The position numbers and the translations under genes were made by a program. The notes beneath the pieces were generated by a model, which saw only the letters and a list, made by a program, of their open reading frames with translations, was not told the origin of the DNA and did no database searches. From Salinibaculum rarum (lineage in GTDB: Archaea > Halobacteriota > Halobacteria > Halobacteriales > Haloarculaceae), in contig NZ_CP129992.1 of assembly GCF_030505615.1 (NCBI RefSeq), positions 2,852,001-2,916,000 of the forward strand: DNA of 64,000 nucleotides. The letters run 5' to 3'. Below are positions 50,639-59,048 of this stretch, piece after piece (within the stretch, counting starts at the first letter, position 1; each line of letters starts with the position of its first letter).

Positions 50639-51676
50639 TCAGACGTCAGCTGCGACCGTCTGGTCGCTGGCTTCCGCCCGCAGTTCGCGGATGGCACTGA
50701 GGGAGACAGCGCCACTGACCAGCAACGCGGCACCCAGGATAATCAACAGGCTCACCGTGTCGAGAACCGGCATCTCGAGGTAATCGCCGGCCTTTCGCAC
50801 GGCGACAGCGACAGCACCGAGCAACAGCATGATGCCGAAGTACACCTTGATATCCTCTTCGTCGACGAGACTCGTCGAGATGGCACCGATCCGGGCGCCG
50901 AGTGCACTCCCGGCCAGGAGCGGGACGACGATAGTCAGGTCGACCGCACCGGACTGGGCGTACAGGAAGCTCCCAAGACCGCCGGAGAAGACAATCTCGA
51001 AGAGGTCAGTCCCGACGGCGACCGGGACCGGCACGCCGATGAGGTAGAACAGTGCCGGCATCCGGATGAAGCCACCACCGACGCCGAGGAAGCCCGACAG
51101 CAGACCCGTCAGGAAGGCGACGGCCAGAATCATCCACAGTGACGCCTCGAAGCCACCTTTGAGCGACATCATCGGGGGGATGCGGTAGGACTGAATCTTC
51201 TGGGCGATGTCCGGGATGTCTGCCTCGTCGGGGTCAATATCTTCTGCGTCGTGGTCGATGCCACCACTGTCGTCGCTTTTCAGTGATTCTCGGGTGACGA
51301 ACGCACCGATACCACCCAGTAACAGGATGTACGCGACACTGACGAACGTGTCTGCGGCACCGATGTGCTGGAGATACTCGAGCCCGATTTTCCCGACTTC
51401 GATGCCGGCAGTCGTCCCGGCAATCATCAACACGCCGAGTTTGTAGTCGACCTGCCCGAGGTCACGGTGTTTCAGCGTCGCGATGACCGACGTCCCGAAG
51501 ACGAACGCGAGCCCGGACCCGACCGCCACGTTGGGTTCGTACCCCATCACCAGCAACGCCGGCGTCACGAGGAACGAACCGCCCATCCCGAAGAACCCGA
51601 ACAGGATTCCGATGAGCAGACCGAATCCCACGAACAGGGCAATCAGCGACGCGCTGACGCCAAATATCTCCATCAT
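50639..51676 (-). CDS. TauE/SafE-family sulfite/anion exporter
   Basis: A 345-residue permease with eight helices in two halves, separated by an acidic cytoplasmic loop at about 135-170 (DDSGGIDHDAEDIDPDEADI). Each half begins with the family motif: GFFGMGGSFLVTPALLVMG and GFLGVGGGFIRMPALFYLIG. ALGARIGAISTSLVDEEDI is conserved in the second half. TauE/SafE proteins export sulfite, sulfonates or related anions; here sulfite from persulfide oxidation is a sensible substrate given the neighbouring rhodanese-MBL gene. The start overlaps the stop of the small upstream gene (ATGA). Confidence 0.9.
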   Translation of the reverse strand: MMEIFGVSASLIALFVGFGLLIGILFGFFGMGGSFLVTPALLVMGYEPNVAVGSGLAFVFGTSVIATLKHRDLGQVDYKLGVLMIAGTTAGIEVGKIGLEYLQHIGAADTFVSVAYILLLGGIGAFVTRESLKSDDSGGIDHDAEDIDPDEADIPDIAQKIQSYRIPPMMSLKGGFEASLWMILAVAFLTGLLSGFLGVGGGFIRMPALFYLIGVPVPVAVGTDLFEIVFSGGLGSFLYAQSGAVDLTIVVPLLAGSALGARIGAISTSLVDEEDIKVYFGIMLLLGAVAVAVRKAGDYLEMPVLDTVSLLIILGAALLVSGAVSLSAIRELRAEASDQTVAADV

Positions 51677-51885
51677 TGCTTTGGCCCTCCCTTATTGTCG
51701 ACAGTACAGCGCCTGAGCAGCATGTCCATCACTGCACACCGGCCCTGCAGGACGCGCTTGAACGACGGGCCAACCTGGGACTCGAGCCATCCGTACCCGA
51801 CGTACAACAGGAACGCCTCGACGAGCACGAGGCCAACGAGGACGGCCGCCTGTGCGTTTCCGCTGAGGGTCTCAATGCCGAACAT
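51673..51885 (-). CDS. Small membrane protein coupled to TauE (DUF7512-like)
   Basis: A 70-residue protein with one helix at about 12-32 (QAAVLVGLVLVEAFLLYVGY) and an amphipathic basic C-terminus (GPSFKRVLQGRCAVMDMLLRRC). This is the pattern of the tiny DUF7512 proteins found next to TauE/SafE in haloarchaea. The gene overlaps the exporter by four bases and is probably translationally coupled; an accessory subunit role is inferred from this conserved linkage only. Two Cys (in GRCAV and RRCTV) could be redox-active. ATG 51885. Confidence 0.75.
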   Translation of the reverse strand: MFGIETLSGNAQAAVLVGLVLVEAFLLYVGYGWLESQVGPSFKRVLQGRCAVMDMLLRRCTVDNKGGPKQ

Positions 51886-52277
51886 AGCTAGCCACCTTTG
51901 GGAATGGTTTTGTGAACATTGCGGGATTCTTCACGGGAATGCCTACTGGCAGGAAGTAAATAACGGTTTTGGGTTAATTGCACAATACTATATCGCCATA
52001 ACTGACCGATACTGATGTATAAGTTATGAGTGGCTACGCGATCTCTCGGCACTGGTCGTGGCAACCGCACTCAGTAAGGATGGTGTCGCGGTGTCAACCG
52101 CCTCCGGAGCGTACGTGTGTAGTTCACAAGAACAGTAGTTTCTGTCCAATATCCGCACTTCGCAGTCGTCGGCTTGTTTCCGAAGCGGTTCGTGAACCCA
52201 AGACTTCCCGCCCGGTTGTGTACTCAAACAACAACATTATAACCCACCGGGCCGATACGGTAGAATGACGAGAGATA
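51886..52277. other. Divergent regulatory region between TauE operon and TusA gene
   Basis: 392 bp, AT-richer around 51955-52030. Apart from the motif at 51977-51990 and a TATA-like ACATTATAACCC at about 52231-52242 before the TusA gene, nothing is assignable. A minus-strand frame 52024-52227 (VHEPLRKQADDCEVRILDRN) has some protein-like character but no family, and is not called as a gene. Confidence 0.4.
51977..51990. promoter_or_regulatory. Shared motif upstream of the DUF7512-TauE operon
   Basis: ATTGCACAATACTA, a near-palindromic ATTG(CA)CAAT followed by ACTA. The sequence GTGCAATACTACTATA in the rhodanese-MBL promoter shares the CAATACTA part and the same orientation relative to the gene. 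It lies about 100 bases upstream of ATG 51885. Confidence 0.4.
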
Positions 52278-52532
52278 ATGAGTTCCGAGATAGACGTAAC
52301 AGAGATGCTCGACGTAAAGGGTGCATCGTGTCCGATGCCAGTCGTAAAGACGAAACAGGCCGTCGACGAGCTGACCGCAGGTGACGTGCTCGAAGTCGTG
52401 GCGACCGACTCGGGAAGCATGAGCGACATCGACGGCTGGGCCAGTGGTACCGACGGCGTCACGCTCCTCGACCAGGAGGAGCGCCAGGAGGGCGGCGAGA
52501 CGGTCTACGCCCACTACGTACAGGTGTCGTAG
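52278..52532 (+). CDS. TusA-like sulfur carrier protein
   Basis: An 84-residue SirA/TusA fold: LDVKGASCPMPVVKTKQAVD carries the Cys-Pro-x-Pro motif with the sulfur-accepting Cys 18, and GDVLEVVATDSGSMSDIDGW follows as in the family. TusA-like proteins accept sulfane sulfur from rhodaneses and pass it to tRNA thiolation, cofactor synthesis or sulfur oxidation. Proximity to the rhodanese-MBL and TauE genes suggests it takes part in persulfide transfer. A TATA-like ACATTATAA precedes the ATG by about 40 bases. Confidence 0.92.
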   Translation: MSSEIDVTEMLDVKGASCPMPVVKTKQAVDELTAGDVLEVVATDSGSMSDIDGWASGTDGVTLLDQEERQEGGETVYAHYVQVS

Positions 52533-52581
52533 CGACCCAGGTCGACGGCCCATCCAGTGTCACACGTTTTTGGAGTCCTCC

Positions 52582-53679
52582 TCACCGGCCAGCGCCAAGT
52601 GTGTCCGCCCACGAGCGGTCGCTGACCCTCGGATTGTCCCCACCGTGTGGCGTCTGCCGCTCCCGGACTTGGGCGGTGTGGACCGTCTCGGTCGCGTCGT
52701 CGACCACGACCACCTCGCCGGGTACCGACGGGAGCTGGTTTTCCAGCGCGGTGGTCAGGTAGGTCGGCCGGGCACGCGCCAGCGCGTCGAGGTCAGTCTG
52801 GGCGGTCAACCGATGTGCAACCAGAATATCCGACTGTGAGACGGCGACCGGAGGAATCGCGCTTGGCCGCTGGGTCGCAACGACCAGACTGACACCGGGC
52901 GCCCGGCCCCGCGTGAGAATCCGCTCGAGTGCAGCCCGTGCAACACCGTCGAAAAACGCGTGCGCCTCGTCGACGAGTAGCCAGGGGAGTCGCTCGACTG
53001 TCTCGTCGACGCGCATCCGATAGAGCACGTCACCGATGCCCCGGACGACGGCGTTCATCGGTGCCGGGTCGAGTCCCGAGACGTCGACGACGGTCAGTGC
53101 ATGGCCGGCGAGGTCCTGTGCCGACAGTCCCTCGTCGTCGAAGACGCCCCACGACTCGGCGAGTGAAAGGTGGTTGATGGCCGCGCGCCGGTCACGCGTG
53201 GGCGCGTCCGCGTCGTCTATCGACTGGCGCATCGCCGGAAGCCGGTCCCCCGTCTGGGCGGCCCGCCAGACGAGGCTGCCTGCCCCGCTCTCGGGGTCGA
53301 GGCCGAGCAGGGCACACCACGACCGAGGGTCCAGTGCAGTCGGTGCGACCGAGGGCTCGGCGACGACTGTCGCCGGAACCGGACCATCAGTGTCCTCCGC
53401 GTCTGCCATCGGCGCGAACACGCCCATCGGGTCGACGATGACGGGTGCCACGCCGGGCGTTCGGGCGAGAAACTCCGCGACGACGCCGAGGGTGTAGGAT
53501 TTACCGTAGCCACGCTTGCCGACGACCAGCGCCGCGTGTGGACCGTCGACATCGAGATACAGCGGTGCGCCGTCGCTGCCATCCAGCGCGCGGTAGGCGC
53601 CGAGTCGGCCGACCGGACCGGCGTCGACGCCCGCCTCGCGACCGAGTACGAATGTCACACCTGCGGGTGGTCGCCCCAT
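52582..53679 (-). CDS. HerA-like/DUF87 ATPase
   Basis: A 365-residue P-loop ATPase. An N-terminal beta-barrel-like part precedes Walker A ALVVGKRGYGKSYTLGVV; Walker B is LPWLLVDEAHAFF; sensor-type VSLVVATQRPSAIPP and an Arg-finger-like VAHRLTAQTDLDALARARP follow. This is the HerA/FtsK-related family used in DNA end resection with NurA, and also in plasmid and membrane-linked roles. It is shorter than canonical HerA (about 500 residues) and no NurA gene is nearby, so a DNA-repair role is not assured. It lies 49 bp after the convergent TusA gene. ATG 53679. Confidence 0.82.
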   Translation of the reverse strand: MGRPPAGVTFVLGREAGVDAGPVGRLGAYRALDGSDGAPLYLDVDGPHAALVVGKRGYGKSYTLGVVAEFLARTPGVAPVIVDPMGVFAPMADAEDTDGPVPATVVAEPSVAPTALDPRSWCALLGLDPESGAGSLVWRAAQTGDRLPAMRQSIDDADAPTRDRRAAINHLSLAESWGVFDDEGLSAQDLAGHALTVVDVSGLDPAPMNAVVRGIGDVLYRMRVDETVERLPWLLVDEAHAFFDGVARAALERILTRGRAPGVSLVVATQRPSAIPPVAVSQSDILVAHRLTAQTDLDALARARPTYLTTALENQLPSVPGEVVVVDDATETVHTAQVRERQTPHGGDNPRVSDRSWADTLGAGR

Positions 53680-53747
53680 CGTATTTGAATCTCCACTCGA
53701 ATCCCCGACACAGTACGTTTTAATCGGGCCAGCGACTGTACGCGAGT

Positions 53748-55382
53748 ATGAATCGGTGGCAACGGCGGACGATATACTATCTCTTTGTCCTCACGGGCTT
53801 TGTGTTCGCGTTTACCCTCGTCTACCAGTACGGGATGACGAACTTCGAAAACCGCCCCCGCAGTTTCCTTCGTTCGCTCCAGATTGTCGTCGAGACGTTC
53901 ACGACGACCGGCTTTGGCTCCGACGCGCCCTGGGAGACGACGTTTATGAACGTCGTCATCATCGCGATGGACACCATCGGGACTGTGATGATATTCCTCG
54001 CTCTCCCCGTCTTCCTGTTCCCTGCGATGGAGGATGTCCTTTCGACGTCGGTGCCGGGCGCTGTCGAGAACGGACTTTCGGACCACGTCGTCATCGCTAC
54101 GTTCTCCCCGCGGGCCGACACACTCATCTCAGAACTCGAAGACCGCGGCGTCGAGTACGTTCTCGTCGAACCCGACCGGGACCAAGCGGCAACACTCCGA
54201 GAGAACGACTACAACGTCATCAACGCCGAACCCGACGTAGTCGACGGACTGCGAGGTGCAAACGTCGCCGAGGCACGCGCACTCGTCGCCGACGTCTCCG
54301 ACCGGGTCGACACCAGCATCGTCCTCACCGCACGTGAGATTTCCGAGGACGTCCGCGTCGTCAGCGTCGTCGAAGACCCTGACAGCACCCGCTATCACGA
54401 ACTCGCCGGCGCAGATGTCGTGTTGTCGCCCCGCCCCCTGCTGGGAGAGCGACTCGCGGAAGTCATCTCGACGGGTGTGACGACAGAGCTGGGCGACGGC
54501 ATCGAAGTCGGAGAGGACTTCGAAATCGCGGAGTTGCTGGTCCACCACGGCAGTCCGCTCGCGGAGACGACACTGGCGACCTCGGGGCTGCGAGAACGGA
54601 CCGGCGTCAACGTCATCGGCGCGTGGTTCGGCGGCGAGTTCCAGACACCGGTCGACCCCGACCGGGCGTTGAAACCCGGGACCGTACTGCTCGTCAGCGG
54701 TCGTGAACACCAGCTAGAGCAGGTCGAGCAGGTCCCCAAATCGGCCGTCCGGGAGTTCGAGCGCGGTGAGGTACTCGTCGTCGGCCACGGGCAAGTCGGG
54801 CAGGCCATCACCTCGGCGCTCGCGGCCGACGGCCAGCCCTACACAGTATTGAATCTCAACGACGCGCCGGGTGTAGACGTGGTCGGCACGGCAAGCGACG
54901 AGAACGCCCTCAGAGAGGCCGGTATCGAGGACGCCCGCTCGGTGATTCTCGCCATCCCCGACGACACGGAGACGGAGTTTGCGACGCTCGTGATGCGTGA
55001 TTTGAACACCGACCTGGACATCGCCGCCCGGACCGAAGAAGAGGAGGCCGTCCAGAAGATGTATCGTGCGGGGGCCAACTACGTCCTCTCGCTCGCGCAG
55101 GTGGCTGGCCGGATGACAGCCTCCGCAGTGCTCGACGACGAGACGGTAATCTCGATGGACACCCAGGTCAACATCCGACGAACCGAGGCGCCGGGACTGG
55201 TCGGGCAGACACTCGCCGACGCCGACGTCCGAACGCGCACCGGATGTACGGTCATCGCCGTCGAACGCGACGGGAAAGTGCAGACGAACGTCGGCCCAGA
55301 CTTCCGCGTCGAGTCCGGCGACCGACTCATCATCGCCGGAACCGACAAGGAGACAGCGCACTTCAGGCAACTGCTCGGGTAG
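53748..55382 (+). CDS. Potassium channel-like protein with two RCK domains
   Basis: A 544-residue protein. Two membrane helices (about 8-28 and 68-92) flank a pore loop IVVETFTTTGFGSDAPWET, whose filter TTGFG replaces the TVGYG of classical K+ channels. RCK_N 1 (about 108-230) has HVVIATFSPRADTLISELE in a degenerate nucleotide loop; RCK_C 1 follows near 245-325; RCK_N 2 (about 340-455) has VLVVGHGQVGQAITSAL with the intact Gly-x-Gly-x-x-Gly; RCK_C 2 (about 470-544) ends AHFRQLLG. The layout is that of MthK/TrkA-type ligand-gated K+ channels, with both RCKs in one chain. Ion selectivity is uncertain because of the altered filter. ATG 53748. Confidence 0.85.
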   Translation: MNRWQRRTIYYLFVLTGFVFAFTLVYQYGMTNFENRPRSFLRSLQIVVETFTTTGFGSDAPWETTFMNVVIIAMDTIGTVMIFLALPVFLFPAMEDVLSTSVPGAVENGLSDHVVIATFSPRADTLISELEDRGVEYVLVEPDRDQAATLRENDYNVINAEPDVVDGLRGANVAEARALVADVSDRVDTSIVLTAREISEDVRVVSVVEDPDSTRYHELAGADVVLSPRPLLGERLAEVISTGVTTELGDGIEVGEDFEIAELLVHHGSPLAETTLATSGLRERTGVNVIGAWFGGEFQTPVDPDRALKPGTVLLVSGREHQLEQVEQVPKSAVREFERGEVLVVGHGQVGQAITSALAADGQPYTVLNLNDAPGVDVVGTASDENALREAGIEDARSVILAIPDDTETEFATLVMRDLNTDLDIAARTEEEEAVQKMYRAGANYVLSLAQVAGRMTASAVLDDETVISMDTQVNIRRTEAPGLVGQTLADADVRTRTGCTVIAVERDGKVQTNVGPDFRVESGDRLIIAGTDKETAHFRQLLG

Positions 55383-55585
55383 TCGGCTGCGTGCCACCGC
55401 AGGCGGGTAATCTCCACCCACGCCAACGGTTTTTACGCCACCAAAAAGTCGCTTGGTCTCTTCTCACATGTTACCGCACGGCAAACAGAACTCTCGGTGA
55501 CACAGTCCCACTCCGGCGCGAACAGGAGTCGGTCGAGACCGTCGACAGCGTCACGGCGTGGCGCAGGGAGCGCGACGAGTGTCGC

Positions 55586-55840
55586 TCAGGAGTCCGTCCG
55601 CTCAGTCTCGCTTGTCTCAGTTGCATCGGCGATGTCGTCGGGGTCGTTTTGCCCCGTAATGTCCATCTCGCGGAGCCAGCCGTACCACAGCAGGAAGATA
55701 GTCGTCCCGTAGCCAAGAAACCAGATGAGCGACCCGAGGGTGCTGTAGCCAGCCACGTTCACGAGTCGCACGGAGATGCCGGTCCCCGCAACACCGACGA
55801 GCAACACCAGCGCGAACAGTCCGCGCGAACTCAATGCCAT
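55586..55840 (-). CDS. Small two-helix membrane protein
   Basis: An 84-residue protein. The frame opens at 56017, but ATG 55840 gives MALSSRGLFALVLLVGVAGT, a normal first helix, and upstream residues are Arg-rich and antisense to the next gene. Helices lie at about 7-25 and 34-54 (LGSLIWFLGYGTTIFLLWYG) with a Thr/Asp/Glu tail. Similar small proteins of unknown function are common in haloarchaea. It is divergent from the arylsulfotransferase-like gene. Confidence 0.65.
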   Translation of the reverse strand: MALSSRGLFALVLLVGVAGTGISVRLVNVAGYSTLGSLIWFLGYGTTIFLLWYGWLREMDITGQNDPDDIADATETSETERTDS

Positions 55841-55926
55841 AGGACCTATTGGGTTTCGAGGGGTGTCTGTCTTTCGTGTCGAACCGACCACAGCGCTCAT
55901 ATACCGTCTGGGGAGCATGTATCGGT

Positions 55927-57258
55927 ATGCGCCCGACGGTCCCCTGGTCGTGGTTCCTGCTTGCCGGTCTCGGTCTGCTAGTCGTGACAGTGGGTGCAAG
56001 CGCCGCGCTCGCGCCACCGATTCAGGACGGAACAGCGGTCAACAGCACGGCCGGCGAACCGCGACAGACGCTGGTCGGCTCTCACGGCGGCGGCCCCGGC
56101 TACCACGAGGACGGCAGTGTCTACCACCTGAACGGCACCGACGTCGCGTGGAAAGAGGACAGCGCCGACAGCAACTTCGAAGTCACACGCCTCGACAACG
56201 GGAGCGTCATGGTCGGATTCGCGGAGGGTGGCTACACCGACTGTGGCCCCTACGACGCGCCCTGTACGCACACCGGCTACCGCATCGTCGACCCCGACCC
56301 CGAACCGACGGTCGTCAGTGAGTACAGCTTTCCAGTCCGGTCGATTACCAACAGCGAGTCCCACGCTGCGAAACCGCTCCCGGACGGAAGTGTCGCTGTC
56401 ACGGACATGGACCAGGAGCGGCTGTTCGTCGTCGAGAACGGGTCGACAACGTGGGAGTGGCGGGCCAGTTCCTTCTACGACGCGCCCGAGGACCCCACGC
56501 GTACCGACTGGCTCCACATCAACGACGTCGACTACATCGGCGACGACCGCTTCCTGCTCTCGGTGCGCAACGCAAACCAGATTCTCGTCATCGAGCGCGG
56601 CGCCGGCGTCGTCGAAGTCATCAACGGGGACCGCTCGGACGAGGGCGAGAACTCGTGTACGAGAAACGGAAATCTGAACGATTACGACGGCGACGGTGAG
56701 ATTCGGTGTGGCAACCCGGACGTGTTGAACCACCAGCACAACCCACAGTGGCTCGGCGACGGCGCAGTGCTGGTCGCCGACAGCGACAACGACCGCGTGG
56801 TCGAACTTCACCGCACCGCAAACGGCCGCTGGGAACCCGTGTGGTCACTCTCTGAAGCCCAAGGCATCGAGTTTAGCTGGCCCCGCGACGCGGACAGACT
56901 CGCCAACGGGAACACGCTCGTCACGGACACGCGCAACCAGCGCCTCGTCGAAGTCGACGAAGACGGGGACCTCATATGGAGTGTCGAAACCGAACGAATC
57001 CCCTACGAGGCCGACCGCGTCGGCGAGAACGACACAGAAAGCCGGGATACCTACAAGAACAGTTCCGTCGCGGATGCCGTCGGCGGCGGCGTCCCGGTCC
57101 TGTCGACGCTGACTGTCGCCGCCCACTCCGTGGTCCCGGCACTCCCCTACTGGTTCCAGGAGTTGCAGGTGCTCGGAACGCTCGTGTCGGCACTGCTGGT
57201 CGTGGGCGCGCCAGTACAGTGGTACCGAAACCGCGGGAGAACAGAGGGGGGAACCTGA
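55927..57258 (+). CDS. Arylsulfotransferase-family-like membrane-anchored protein
   Basis: A 443-residue protein with an N-terminal helix (about 8-28) and a C-terminal helix (about 405-425), the middle being an extracytoplasmic beta-propeller of repeats such as GSVAVTDMDQERLFVVENG, WLHINDVDYIGDDRFLLSV and LNHQHNPQWLGDGAVLVAD. The conserved His residues in HINDVDY and NHQHNP correspond to the arylsulfotransferase (ASST) fold, whose bacterial members move sulfate between phenols; haloarchaeal relatives are uncharacterised, and sulfation activity is inference. ATG 55927 fits the signal-anchor better than 55849. The spacer to the divergent small gene is 86 bp. Confidence 0.75.
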   Translation: MRPTVPWSWFLLAGLGLLVVTVGASAALAPPIQDGTAVNSTAGEPRQTLVGSHGGGPGYHEDGSVYHLNGTDVAWKEDSADSNFEVTRLDNGSVMVGFAEGGYTDCGPYDAPCTHTGYRIVDPDPEPTVVSEYSFPVRSITNSESHAAKPLPDGSVAVTDMDQERLFVVENGSTTWEWRASSFYDAPEDPTRTDWLHINDVDYIGDDRFLLSVRNANQILVIERGAGVVEVINGDRSDEGENSCTRNGNLNDYDGDGEIRCGNPDVLNHQHNPQWLGDGAVLVADSDNDRVVELHRTANGRWEPVWSLSEAQGIEFSWPRDADRLANGNTLVTDTRNQRLVEVDEDGDLIWSVETERIPYEADRVGENDTESRDTYKNSSVADAVGGGVPVLSTLTVAAHSVVPALPYWFQELQVLGTLVSALLVVGAPVQWYRNRGRTEGGT

Positions 57259-57266
57259 CCCGCGAC

Positions 57267-57455
57267 TCAGGCCGTTCCGTCCCAGTCCATCCGGCATTCG
57301 TCGTCACAGAAGTGCGCGCTCTGTACCTGGCCGTCGTCTATCCACGTGATGACGCGGTGGCGTGGGTCGTCCAGAATCGTCACGCCACAGGTCGCACACG
57401 CGGGGGCATCCTCCTCGGAGACGTCCTCGCCGAGGTCCGAAGTGGGGTCAACCAT
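57267..57455 (-). CDS. Small zinc-finger protein (DUF7576-like)
   Basis: A 62-residue protein with ACATCGVTILDDPRHRVITW and HFCDDECRMDW: C-x2-C and C-x3-C pairs typical of a treble-clef or MYM-type zinc site found in many small haloarchaeal proteins. The N-terminus is acidic and flexible. Function unknown; protein or nucleic-acid binding is possible. It converges on the ASST-like gene with 8 bp between stops. ATG 57455. Confidence 0.75.
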   Translation of the reverse strand: MVDPTSDLGEDVSEEDAPACATCGVTILDDPRHRVITWIDDGQVQSAHFCDDECRMDWDGTA

Positions 57456-57558
57456 GTTAGTTCGAATCTCGGGACGCCCCTACTTAATCCCATATATCGA
57501 GGGTTTACCTTCACGATTGTCTTGCACAGACCGGACCGCGGGACGGCAGCCGAATCGG

Positions 57559-58740
57559 TTACCGGTCCCGGGTGACTGTCTCGCCCGGTTTCGTCGTCGC
57601 GCCAGTCGAGAGGACGACGCCGGCGTTGAGGTTGGTGTCGATTCCCGTCTTCGCGCCGTCGCCGACGACGACGCCGAACTTCCGCCGGCCAGTCGAGACG
57701 CGCTCGCCTTTGACCGTCAGGCCCACCGCCTCGTCGTCGTGACGGAGGTTCGCGACCGTCGTTCCCGCGCCGAAGTTCACGTCCTGCCCGAGGACGCTGT
57801 CGCCGACATACGAGAGGTGTGGGACGTTCGTGCCCGCACGGACGACCGTGTTCTTCAGTTCGACGCTCTGGCCGACGTGGACGTTCTCGCCGAGCAGTGT
57901 CGCACCGCGAATGTAGGCGTTGGGCCCGACCGACGCGCCCGACCGGACGAGCGCCGGTCCCTCGATGACGACGCCGGGTTCGACCGTCGCGCCGTCTTCG
58001 ACGACGACGGCACCCCGGAGGTCGGCGCCATCGGCCACGTCCCCGCGGATGTCTCGAGAAAGGTCGCCGAGTTTCCACTCGTTTGCTTCGAGCAGTTCCC
58101 AGGGCCGGCCGACGTCCAGCCAGCGTTCCAGTTCGACGGCGGTCACGTCGAACTCGTCGACGACTCGTCCCACGACGTCGGTCAGTTCGTGTTCGCCCCG
58201 TTCGGATTCGGGCACGTCCAGCCACTCGCGTGCGACCGCCGGGAAGACGTACGCGCCGGCGTTCGCCAGGTTCGACGGCGGGTCCGCCGGCTTCTCGACG
58301 ATGTCGGTCACCCGAGTCCCGTCAGTCGAGAGGACGCCGTAGCTGGTCGGGTCCGACACTTCCTGTGCGGCGATGGCCGGGCCGGCCGCAAAGAGCGCCG
58401 CCACGCTCTCGGGGTCGTAGAGGTTGTCGCCGTTGAGGACGGCGAAATCCCCATCGAGTGCGTCGCGGGCGGCACGAACTGCGTCGGCGGTTCCGCGCTG
58501 CTGGTCTTGAATAGCGTAGGTGACCGGCACGCCACGGTACTCCGCTCCGAAGAAGTCCCGGACGGCGTCGGCCTCGTATCCCACGACGAAGACGAGTTCG
58601 TCGGTCCCCGCCTCGACGGCTGCGTCGGCGGTGTGTGCCGCGAGCGGGCGGTCGGCGACAGGTAACATCGGTTTTGGCGTCCCGTCGGTCAGCGGCCGCA
58701 TCCGGGTTCCCTGTCCCGCCGCGAGGATGACAGTCTGCAT
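57559..58740 (-). CDS. Bifunctional sugar-1-phosphate nucleotidylyltransferase/acetyltransferase (GlmU-like)
   Basis: A 393-residue protein. The N-terminal nucleotidylyltransferase (about 1-225) has MQTVILAAGQGTRMRPLT and PKPMLPVADRPL, with VLNGDNLYD as the metal site. The C-terminal left-handed beta-helix (about 235-393) shows hexapeptide repeats (DGATVEPGVVIEGPALVRSG, ENVHVGQSVELKNTVVRAGT) and the loop VNFGAGTTVANLRHDD. This is the archaeal GlmU/ST0452-type bifunctional enzyme making UDP-GlcNAc or a related activated sugar for surface glycans. ATG 58740 is preferred over the longer 58767 start because it begins directly at the first strand. Confidence 0.9.
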   Translation of the reverse strand: MQTVILAAGQGTRMRPLTDGTPKPMLPVADRPLAAHTADAAVEAGTDELVFVVGYEADAVRDFFGAEYRGVPVTYAIQDQQRGTADAVRAARDALDGDFAVLNGDNLYDPESVAALFAAGPAIAAQEVSDPTSYGVLSTDGTRVTDIVEKPADPPSNLANAGAYVFPAVAREWLDVPESERGEHELTDVVGRVVDEFDVTAVELERWLDVGRPWELLEANEWKLGDLSRDIRGDVADGADLRGAVVVEDGATVEPGVVIEGPALVRSGASVGPNAYIRGATLLGENVHVGQSVELKNTVVRAGTNVPHLSYVGDSVLGQDVNFGAGTTVANLRHDDEAVGLTVKGERVSTGRRKFGVVVGDGAKTGIDTNLNAGVVLSTGATTKPGETVTRDR

Positions 58741-58806
58741 ACGCGGGCGGTCGGCTGGGTGGCACAAATGGCTACCGCAAGCGGCACAGCGGCTGGACGC
58801 CAGGGG

Positions 58807-58977
58807 TCACCGGCGCTTGCGGCCGCGGCGAGCCGAGACGGGCGCGCGGTCCTCGAAGGACGTGCCACAGCTGGGACAGAGCCCCTCCTCGAAAAACACC
58901 GTCGGCCCTTCACGCGTCTCGGGGTTCCAGTGGACCCGGTAGCCACAGTCGTCACACCGCGTGGTTCGTCTGGCCAT
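58807..58977 (-). CDS. Small zinc-ribbon protein (56 residues)
   Basis: Read directly: MARRTTRCDDCGYRVHWNPE, then TREGPTVFFEEGLCPSCGTS, ending FEDRAPVSARRGRKRR and TGA. Two C-x2-C knuckles 28 residues apart form a zinc ribbon, and the basic tail suggests nucleic-acid contact. No known role; such ribbons are common single-domain haloarchaeal proteins. It starts at ATG 58977 and lies 66 bp upstream of the GlmU-like gene in the same direction, so they may be cotranscribed. Confidence 0.7.
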   Translation of the reverse strand: MARRTTRCDDCGYRVHWNPETREGPTVFFEEGLCPSCGTSFEDRAPVSARRGRKRR

Positions 58978-59048
58978 ACCGGAGTTTTCGAGCGGCGAGT
59001 TCTTAACAGTAGTTCCCGTCCCGGCGTCGCCGAGCAGGGTCGGGACTG

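Noticed and set aside
52024-52227. Minus-strand 67-codon frame in the TauE-TusA spacer
   Set aside because: Some protein-like composition (HEPLRKQADDCEVRILD) but no family, and it would occupy the regulatory region of two genes.
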